Source: Kribbella catacumbae DSM 19601 (GTDB taxonomy: Bacteria; Actinomycetota; Actinomycetes; Propionibacteriales; Kribbellaceae). From it: a DNA stretch of 64,000 nucleotides. Positions 57,638 through 64,000 of this stretch are shown here, one piece after another. Below the pieces are notes generated by a model, which worked only from the letters and a program-made list of their open reading frames with translations, searched no databases and was not told the DNA's origin. Location of the stretch: the NCBI RefSeq assembly GCF_000372465.1, contig NZ_AQUZ01000040.1:1-64000 (forward strand). Direction: 5' to 3'. The stretch's first letter is position 1. Each line of letters opens with the position of its first letter. A program made the position numbers and the translations under genes.

Positions 57638-60009
57638 TCAGTAGATCTCGATGTCGTCCAGGAAGACGCCGTCGGCGCTGGGGATGAAGGTCCGGGTGAA
57701 GGCGACCTTCACGTGCTTCGCCTCGACCGGTGCGAACTCGATCTCCCAGCGGTTGCCCGAGGCATCGTTCGGGCGGGTGAGGGTGGCGCCGCGGGCCGTC
57801 CAGTTCGTACCGTCGTCGCTCGTCAGCACCTGCACGGTGTCCGGCCGGTAACCGGAGTACTCGACATATCCCTGGACCTGCACCTCGCGGACGGTCTTCG
57901 AGCCGCCCAGGTCGAAGCTCACGTCGAACGCCTTCTTCTCGCCGGCCGCGCCCTGGATCGCGTAGTCGCGCCCATCACCCCAGTTGTCCGCGATCACCCC
58001 GTCGGTCGACTCCAGCCCGGTCGAGTCGGGGAAGCGAGCCGGTGGCGTCCACGACTTCGTGTACGTCTTCCCGCCGACCAGGTTCTGCCGCGTGAGCCGC
58101 GGTCCGGCCACCTTGAAGCTGAGCAGTTCGGGCGCCGCCGACTTCAGTCGCACGTACCGCGCCTTCCCGTTGATCCCGACGAAGTCCTCGCCACCGTTCG
58201 CCGCGGTACGCCGCGCCGCATCCACCCAGCTCACGCCGTCGTACGACGTCTGGATCGTGTACTCCGCCGGCTGCCCCGCGCCCCAGCGCAGATAAACCCC
58301 GTCCACCTGGTACTGCGCACCGAGGTCGGCCGCCGCTCCCGTCTTGATCGTCTGAGCCAGGTCGCGCACCGCCAGCGGCTTACCCGCCGCCGCGTCGAGC
58401 ACGAGCGCCCGGATACGATCCAGGAAGGTGACATCGCCGGTGAACGTGCCCGGACTACTGGCCAAGGCCTTGGCCAAGTCGGTCGCCAGGTCCGGATGCG
58501 TCTTCTTCAGGATGGTGACGACTTCCCAGTCCTCGATCCCGTCCCGCATCGACTCCAGCCGCAGGGTGCGTTCGAGCAGGTTGCGCTCGCGGTCCGGGTT
58601 GACCACCCAGAAGTCGCCCTTCACGTCCTGGTCGTCCATCGAGATGTTCCAGTTGTTGAAGGCCCAGTGCAGATGGCCGTTCGCGTTCCGGGCCGCGGCC
58701 AGCCAGCCGATCAGGCGCTGGTAGTACTCCGGCTGGTCGACGAAGCGGCTCAGGAATCCCTGCGTCGGGATGTTGCAGTTGTACAGCCACAGATCCTTGC
58801 CCTGGGCCCGTGCTTCGTCGAACGCCTGCGGCTTCCACTCGTAGTTGAGCAGGTTCGGGATGGTGATGTCCTCGCGCTTGGCCACCTCGCTGGCGACCGG
58901 GTCGTGGAAGGTCGCGTCACCGATCTTGACGTCCGGCCAGACCGCCTTCACCTTGTCGAAGATGCCGTTCCAGCCGTCCCGGCCGGAGGCGCCCTGCGGC
59001 TCGTCGCCGACGTGCATCCACCAGATCTTCTCCCAGCCCTTGGCCTTGACATGCTCACGCAGCGCACCGACGTACTGGTTGATCCAGTCGGCTGACCGTG
59101 CCCCGGGCCATGAAGAACTTCACCACCTGGTCGATCGCGGACCAGTCGAACTGAACCTTGCCATCGGCACCGACCTTGGTCCCGCTCTGCAGCAGCAAGG
59201 TTGTCATCGGCAACGTCAGGTTGTTGTTCCGGTAGTCCCTGCGCAGGTTGGCGTAGTCCTCCATCAGCTTCCACCACTTCGGCGTGAAGGGGGAGAAGCC
59301 GTGGTTGGCGAGCATCGTCTCGACCGGCGGCTCCTGATGGGAGACGGTGCCGAAGAACAACGTCCACTCCACATCGGTGAACCCGCTGTCCTTCGCGTCC
59401 GGAATGGTCACGGCGCGGACATTCACCGACAGCGGCACGCTGAACGTCCCATGATCGGTCTCCACCCGTACTACGCCGCGGTACGTCCCGCCGGCGGCGG
59501 TCTTCGGAACGTGGACGCGAACCCAGATCGGCTGCGTCTTGTTCGCCGCGACCGTGGTGGTCGGCGCGTTCGACAGGCCGTCGGGGAAGTCGTCGGGTGC
59601 GGGACGGCTCGGCGCGTAGACGTAGTCCTTGCCGCCGAACACCGAGTTGTGGTTGAGCGGGGTGAACTTCACGTAGTTGGCGGACAGGTCCGACGCGGCG
59701 ATCTGGTGCAGCCCGGAGCGGAGCGGGGGTGAAGCTGACGCGCTTGATCGTGAACGCCGTGCCGCGACGGATCGCGACCTGCCCGGCCTCGAACTCGTTC
59801 CGTGCCGCATCCAGTTGGATCGCGTGACCGGCCCCGCTGTCGGACGGGAGCGAGTCGGGGAACAGGTGCGTGGAGGCCCGCGCGGTCCACAGCTGGGTTG
59901 CGGCCGCGGGCTCGGCCGCGGCGGGTTGGTTGGACCGGTAGGTGGTCAGACTGGCGACACAAGACGCGGCAATCAGAACACCGAGTACTTTGCGACCGGA
60001 TGACTTCAT
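57638..60009 (-). pseudogene. Secreted DUF4091 glycosidase-like protein, two frameshifts
   Basis: Three minus-strand frames make one protein of about 789 residues. The first has a signal peptide (KSSGRKVLGVLIAASCVASL), then RNEFEAGQVAIRRG. The second begins LHQIAASDLSANYVKFTPLN and continues the catalytic N-part. The third has WMHVGDEPQ, the DUF4091 segment (FNNWNISMDDQDV, RDGIEDWEVV) and a C-terminal F5/8-type carbohydrate-binding domain. Frames switch at a five-G run (59725-59729) and near a four-C run (59101-59104); one base less in each restores the frame. It may be a pseudogene or hold indel errors. Confidence 0.8.
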
Positions 60010-60100
60010 CGGAGAACCTCCCGCTGGCGGTCAGGAGCCTTCATTGTTGGAGCTCAGCACCCCACCGCCAACAAACCTGTCTAGACCACTTGGACGGCAT

Positions 60101-61225
60101 GTGCTCACTCCCTTCGAGATCGGCATCCCGCAGGACGCCGTCGACGACCTGCACCACCGCCTCCGCGCGACGCGCTGGCCGCGATCGTTGCCGGCCGCGG
60201 GATGGGACCGCGGAGTACCGGTGGACTACCTGCGCGGGGTGGTGGCGCGCTGGCTGGACTTCGACTGGCGAGCCTGGGAGAAGCGGCTCAACGCGATACC
60301 GCAGTACACGACGAGGATCGATGCGCAGACCGTCCACTTTCTGCACGCGCGCTCACCCGAGCCGGCGGCCGTCCCGCTGCTCCTGACGCATGGCTGGCCG
60401 GGATCGGTTGCTGAGTTTCTCGAGGTGATCGGACCGCTCACCGACCCGCGCCGGTACGGCGGCGACGCCGCTGACGCGTTCCACGTGGTCGCCCCGTCGG
60501 TCCCCGGGCACGGGTTCTCGGTGCCGTTGGAGTCGGGTTGGGACTACGCGCGCATCGCCCGCGCTTGGGTCGAGCTGATGGATCGCCTCGACTACGACCG
60601 GTACGGCGCTCAGGGCGGCGACACAGGATCGGTGGTCTCACCCCTCGTCGGGCACTTGGCCCCGGACCGCGTCATCGGCGTACACATCAATGGTGGTCTA
60701 GCGTTCCCGAACGCCGGGCCCGGTGATTTCGACAACCTCAGCGACTCCGATCAGGCCAAGCTCGCGACGGCCGAGCACATCCGCGCGACCGGCACCGGGT
60801 ACGCCGTACTGCAGTCGACCAAGCCGCAGACCGTCTCGTTCGCCCTCAGCGACTCGCCGGTGGGCCAGCTCGCCTGGATCCTGGAGAAGTTCCACGACTG
60901 GACCGACCCGGCCCGGCCGCTCCCCGAGGATGCCGTCACGCTGGATCACCTGCTGGCCGACGTCTCCATCTACTGGTTCACCAACACCAGCTCCACCTCG
61001 GCCAACCTGTACTACGAAAGCCGAGTCGCCGAACCGGCTCGGCCGAGTGGCGTGCCGACCGGGGTGGCCGTCTTCCCGACCGATCCGGCGATGCGGCACA
61101 TCCTCGAACGCGAGCACCACCTCACGCATTGGGCGGAGTACTCGCGGGGCGGTCATTTCGCCGCGCTCGAAGCCCCTGACCTGCTGGTGGATGACATCCG
61201 CACGTTCTTCCGGAGCCTCCGCTAG
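60101..61225 (+). CDS. Epoxide hydrolase (EHN type)
   Basis: 374 residues from GTG 60101. PFEIGIPQDAVDDLHHRLRA with TRWP is the epoxide hydrolase N-terminal signature. LLTHGWPGSVAEFLEVIGPL is the oxyanion region, YGAQGGDTGSVVSPLVGHLA carries the nucleophilic Asp, and SRGGHFAALEAPD the catalytic His. It opens epoxides to diols. The upstream in-frame region is not coding. It overlaps the convergent M23 gene by 4 bp. Confidence 0.93.
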   Translation: MLTPFEIGIPQDAVDDLHHRLRATRWPRSLPAAGWDRGVPVDYLRGVVARWLDFDWRAWEKRLNAIPQYTTRIDAQTVHFLHARSPEPAAVPLLLTHGWPGSVAEFLEVIGPLTDPRRYGGDAADAFHVVAPSVPGHGFSVPLESGWDYARIARAWVELMDRLDYDRYGAQGGDTGSVVSPLVGHLAPDRVIGVHINGGLAFPNAGPGDFDNLSDSDQAKLATAEHIRATGTGYAVLQSTKPQTVSFALSDSPVGQLAWILEKFHDWTDPARPLPEDAVTLDHLLADVSIYWFTNTSSTSANLYYESRVAEPARPSGVPTGVAVFPTDPAMRHILEREHHLTHWAEYSRGGHFAALEAPDLLVDDIRTFFRSLR

Positions 61226-61956
61226 CAATATGAGCGGCAGCCGCGTTCGACGCCGTACGCGCGCTTGCCCTTAGCAACCATCGAGACCGGTGAGAGTTGC
61301 CGGCCGTCATGCCACGCGTTGAGGAACGCCTGCGGTGACACAGCACCCCGCCGAATCCACCAGTGCCCGGCCGGAGTCGTCCAGCTGATCCCGAAATGCA
61401 GATGCGGCGGCGTAACCCGCGCACTGCCGGTGTTGCCGGTCAGTCCGAGCGTCTGCCCGGCTCGCACCGCCAGGCCGGGCTTGATGTCCGTTCCGACGGC
61501 GGACAGGTGCGAGCCGTAGTACCGGACCCCGTCGACACCGACCACCGACACCGACAAGCCGCCACGGTCGCGCCCGACGTTGGTCTTCGGGTCCCAGCTG
61601 TCGACCCGGTTCACCTCGTCCACCCGCCCGTCGACCGGCGAAACGAACTTGCAGCCCTTAGCCGCGAAGATGTCCGACGCCGGATAGTCATGATGACTCT
61701 GCGAGGCGTCCGCCCGGCATCCACCGACGGGGAACACGTACCGCGTGGTGGTGCTGGCCGGCCGCGGCGGTGCGCTTGTTGCGGTGGTACTCGGCTCGCC
61801 CGGCACGGTCAAGGGAGCACTCGTCGTCGGCGCCGGCCCAGCCGACTTGCTCGACTCGGACCGGTCGAACGCGCCAGTGGCTGTGAGCACGATCAGTCCG
61901 CTGCCGGTGATCACCAGAGCAGCAGACAGACAGATCACCCACAGAGACCGTTTCAC
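61222..61956 (-). CDS. Secreted M23 family metallopeptidase
   Basis: 244 residues. A signal anchor (LWVICLSAALVITGSGLIVL) leads to a Ser/Thr/Pro-rich spacer and then the LytM domain: SHHDYPASDIFAAKGCKFVS has the first zinc His/Asp and PPHLHFGISW the H-x-H. SPVDGRVDEVNRVD is typical. It should cut peptidoglycan cross-bridges outside the membrane. Four Cys may form disulphides. It stands between the epoxide hydrolase and PHP genes. Confidence 0.93.
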   Translation of the reverse strand: MKRSLWVICLSAALVITGSGLIVLTATGAFDRSESSKSAGPAPTTSAPLTVPGEPSTTATSAPPRPASTTTRYVFPVGGCRADASQSHHDYPASDIFAAKGCKFVSPVDGRVDEVNRVDSWDPKTNVGRDRGGLSVSVVGVDGVRYYGSHLSAVGTDIKPGLAVRAGQTLGLTGNTGSARVTPPHLHFGISWTTPAGHWWIRRGAVSPQAFLNAWHDGRQLSPVSMVAKGKRAYGVERGCRSYC

Positions 61957-61984
61957 TGGGCCTCACCGTAACAGCACCGGTAAA

Positions 61985-62068
61985 TGCGACATCGTCGCAA
62001 AACAAGGGGTTTGCCGGCAAGGAGCGGCGGCGGGGGTTCATCCGGACAACACCTGGATGTCATCCGGA
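61985..62068. promoter_or_regulatory. Palindrome and paired direct repeats upstream of the PHP gene
   Basis: TGCGAC-ATC-GTCGCA (61985-61999) is a perfect 6-bp palindrome. TCATCCGGA occurs at 62038-62046 and 62060-62068, exactly 22 bp apart, about two helical turns. They lie in the 156-bp gap between divergent M23 and PHP genes. A regulator is not known. Confidence 0.45.
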
Positions 62069-62112
62069 AAGGCGATGATCCCGCCGGATTCCGCTATCCG
62101 AGAGGAAGCACG

Positions 62113-63879
62113 ATGGGACACACCCACGGCCACGGCCACAGCCATCACGACGAGGCCGGGCACGGCCACGGTCATGGACACGGGCACGGCCACGGTCATG
62201 ACCACCACCACCCGAACACCGAGCTGGACGTGGCCACCACCGCGGCGCTGGACGAGTCGATCCCGGACACCGACCTCTCGCCGGCGGAGCTGTCCCGCCG
62301 CAGTCTGCTCCGCTCGGCCGGCATCCTCGGTGGCACCGCCGCGCTCGCCGTCTCGGGCGCACAGCTCGCCGCCGCGCACACACCGAGCACCCACGTGTTC
62401 AAGCCCGGCAACCGGCCGAACGTCTGGCTGGCCGGTGACCACCACATCCACACCCAGCTGAGCTCCGACGGCATGTACCGGGTGATCGACCAGGCCCGCC
62501 ACGCGGCGGCGTACGGGCTCGACTGGCTCGTCATCACCGACCACGGTGGCGCGACCCATGCCCGGATCGGCGTCGACCTGGTCAACCCGCAGATCAAGGC
62601 GGCCCGGACCGAGCTGAAGAACACGCTGATCTTCCAGGGCCTGGAGTGGAACATCCCGGCCGCCGAGCACGGCACGGTCTTCGTCGCGCCGGGCAGCCGT
62701 GAGGTCGAAGTACTGAAGCAGTTCGAGAACAGCTACGACGGCGGCGTGAAGGGGGCCGGAGGCAACAATCCGGCCAACGAGGCGCTCGCGGTGTCGGGCA
62801 TCCAGTGGCTGGGTCAACAGGTTGACCGCCGTCGGGTCCAGGACGCGTTGTTCCTGGCGAACCACCCGGCCCGCAACGGCATCGACAGCCCGCACGAGAT
62901 CCGCAACTGGCGCGACGCCGACCCGCGGATCGCCATCGGTTTCGAGGGTGCGCCCGGCCACCAGGCCGCCGGTCTGCCCGCGGCCATCGGTGCGGGGAGT
63001 GCCCGTGGCTTCTACGGCAACGCGTCGAACGCCAACTCGTTCCCCGGCTACCCGCCCGAGTCGTACCGGACGTGGGGTGGTTTCGACTGGATGACCGCGA
63101 CCGTCGGCGGCCTCTGGGACAGCCTGCTCGCCGAGGGCAAGCCCTGGTGGATCAGCGCGAACTCCGACTCGCACGTGAACTGGAACGAGACCTCCCGCCG
63201 TCCTGACGGCTCGGACCAGGCCCAGTTCGAGCGCGACGGCCGCTACATGGATCCGGTGTACGGAAACACGGTCAACCGAACGGCAGGTGACTTCTGGCCC
63301 GGCTACTACAGCCGCACGCACGTCGGCGCCGACCGTCGCGACTACCTGTCGGTGATGGAGGGTCTGCGCAACGGCCGGATGTGGGTCGACCACGGAGCGC
63401 TCGTCAGGGGTGTCGAGGTCGAGGTCCGCGAGGTTGGCAAGCGGTACGGCGAACCGCTGGGTGGGGCATTGCACGTACGCCGGGGACGCGCGGTCGAGCT
63501 CGTCGTACGGATCACCGCGCAGATCATGCCGAACTGGTCCAACTTCGTGCCGTCACTCAACCGGGTCGACGCGATCGTCGGCTCGGTGAAGGGCGCTGTC
63601 ACCGACCGGGACAGCTTCACGGCTCCCGACACCAAGGTCGTCCGGCAGTGGGACACCTCCGGCAAGCGCGGCACCTTCGAGCTCGTACTGCCGCTCGGCA
63701 AGGCGGAGGCTCCGTACTACGTGCGCGTGCGCGGTACGGACGGCAACCGCAGCCAGCCGGGCTACCGCGGCGCAACGATCGACCCGGCCGGCCCGAAGCT
63801 GGACGTAGTCGGCGACGCTGACCCGTGGGCGGACCTGTGGTTCTACACGAACCCGATCTGGGTGCTTCCGACAAAGTGA
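62113..63879 (+). CDS. Tat-exported PHP-domain phosphoesterase with His-rich N-terminus
   Basis: 588 residues from ATG 62113 behind GAGGAAG. Residues 2-33 contain about 18 His in a GHGHGHGH pattern. A Tat signal follows (SRRSLLRSAGILGGTAALAV). The PHP domain has AGDHHIHTQLSSDG (H-x-H), VITDHGG, GLEWNIP, LANHPAR and NSDSHVNW in the order of the trinuclear-metal ligands. A C-terminal beta-domain of about 180 residues follows. It is likely a secreted phosphodiesterase or phosphatase. The His tail before the Tat motif is unusual. Confidence 0.9.
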   Translation: MGHTHGHGHSHHDEAGHGHGHGHGHGHGHDHHHPNTELDVATTAALDESIPDTDLSPAELSRRSLLRSAGILGGTAALAVSGAQLAAAHTPSTHVFKPGNRPNVWLAGDHHIHTQLSSDGMYRVIDQARHAAAYGLDWLVITDHGGATHARIGVDLVNPQIKAARTELKNTLIFQGLEWNIPAAEHGTVFVAPGSREVEVLKQFENSYDGGVKGAGGNNPANEALAVSGIQWLGQQVDRRRVQDALFLANHPARNGIDSPHEIRNWRDADPRIAIGFEGAPGHQAAGLPAAIGAGSARGFYGNASNANSFPGYPPESYRTWGGFDWMTATVGGLWDSLLAEGKPWWISANSDSHVNWNETSRRPDGSDQAQFERDGRYMDPVYGNTVNRTAGDFWPGYYSRTHVGADRRDYLSVMEGLRNGRMWVDHGALVRGVEVEVREVGKRYGEPLGGALHVRRGRAVELVVRITAQIMPNWSNFVPSLNRVDAIVGSVKGAVTDRDSFTAPDTKVVRQWDTSGKRGTFELVLPLGKAEAPYYVRVRGTDGNRSQPGYRGATIDPAGPKLDVVGDADPWADLWFYTNPIWVLPTK

Positions 63880-64000
63880 TCATCGCCGTCGATGCGGACT
63901 CCGCAGACACCGTGGGGGCCGAGCATGTCCTCCACGATCTGCTGGAGTCCGTGACAGGCCCGGTAGTCGCCTGCACCCACGTGGTGCCGGGCGGCCACCT
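63876..64000 (+). CDS. Start of an unidentified gene, cut by window end
   Basis: GTG 63876 overlaps the PHP stop by 3 bases (GTGA) and is open for the last 41 codons: VIIAVDADSADTVGAEHVLH..., with two Cys/His-like residues in the last part. The overlap shows translational coupling with the PHP gene. No family can be recognised from this much. Confidence 0.5.
   Translation, partial: MIIAVDADSADTVGAEHVLHDLLESVTGPVVACTHVVPGGH

Noticed and set aside
57713..59095. Long plus-strand open frame over the glycosidase-like gene
   Set aside because: Shadow frame rich in Arg, Val, Pro and Gln; the minus strand has the DUF4091 and carbohydrate-binding motifs.
62113..62212. GGCCACGG-type tandem repeats as a possible CRISPR or mobile repeat
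   Set aside because: They are simply codons of the poly-(Gly-His) stretch of the PHP protein and have no spacer structure.
1..64000. tRNA, rRNA, tmRNA, CRISPR array or complete insertion sequence
   Set aside because: I looked for tRNA cloverleaf ends, long repeats and transposase DDE patterns by eye and saw none. A covariance-model scan would settle this.

Overview
The window is 64 kb of G+C-rich DNA with strong third-position G/C bias, many GTG starts, a bS6-SSB-bS18-bL9 operon close to dnaB, and many two-gene regulator/transporter units. This points to an actinomycete chromosome. A Nocardioidales member such as Kribbella would fit, but that assignment comes from gene style and not from a database search.

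Layout. (a) 1-5200: a DUF6788-type fragment and an SDR oxidoreductase, then a compact accessory island of about 4.1 kb. The island holds an HD-domain/XRE pair, a small Cys/His protein and a toxin cassette (86-aa WXG100-like helper, DddA/SCP1.201-like deaminase, Imm1-type immunity protein). A 24-bp direct repeat copied from the SDR 3' end bounds it on both sides. (b) 5225-10049: MFS, Nudix, endonuclease IV-like, Lrp/AsnC and MFS genes. (c) 10050-12053: the rpsF-ssb-rpsR-rplI operon, with a three-hairpin leader and a strong terminator. (d) 12066-24801: a ten-gene region centred on a type IV secretion-like machine: DUF6668-like protein, VirB2-like small membrane protein, VirB8-like bitopic protein, two tandem VirB6/TrbL-like proteins, an SCO6880-type protein, a VirB4-type ATPase, a VirD4-type coupling ATPase and a DUF4913-type protein. 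No relaxase or integrase is visible. The VirB4-type ATPase carries a class 3 (Trp-Cys-Thr) intein inside its Walker A loop. (e) 24798-31037: TetR/YrdB pair, charged coil protein, MATE exporter, a DnaA-box-like cluster and dnaB with its own class 1 intein. (f) 31061-53000: a run of regulator-target pairs (MerR, WYL, LysR, AraC, WYL, MarR, TetR). Most have a clear palindrome in the shared intergenic region. Also here are a Fic protein with a leaderless-type promoter, a PhyH dioxygenase, a proline iminopeptidase, a UbiA prenyltransferase and a virginiamycin B lyase. (g) 53000-64000: small enzymes (NmrA-like, GNAT, two VOC proteins), a LacI remnant, two frameshifted secreted-protein genes (DUF3152-like; DUF4091 glycosidase-like), an epoxide hydrolase, an M23 peptidase and a His-rich Tat-exported PHP phosphoesterase.

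How the parts work together. Region d reads as one translationally coupled operon building an ATP-driven trans-envelope channel. The SCO6880-type protein and the following ATPase together look like a split VirB4, and the VirD4-type protein would feed substrate. Because there is no relaxase or integrase and housekeeping replication and ribosome genes flank it, it looks like a resident chromosomal system and not an active mobile element. The deaminase cassette in region a is a separate interbacterial-competition module, probably served by an ESX/type VII exporter encoded elsewhere.

The strongest candidates for new biology are the class 3 intein that interrupts a secretion ATPase exactly at its nucleotide-binding lysine, the deaminase-Imm1 cassette inserted at an SDR gene end, the relaxase-less secretion locus, and an unassigned structured RNA-like element at about 35.75-35.87 kb.
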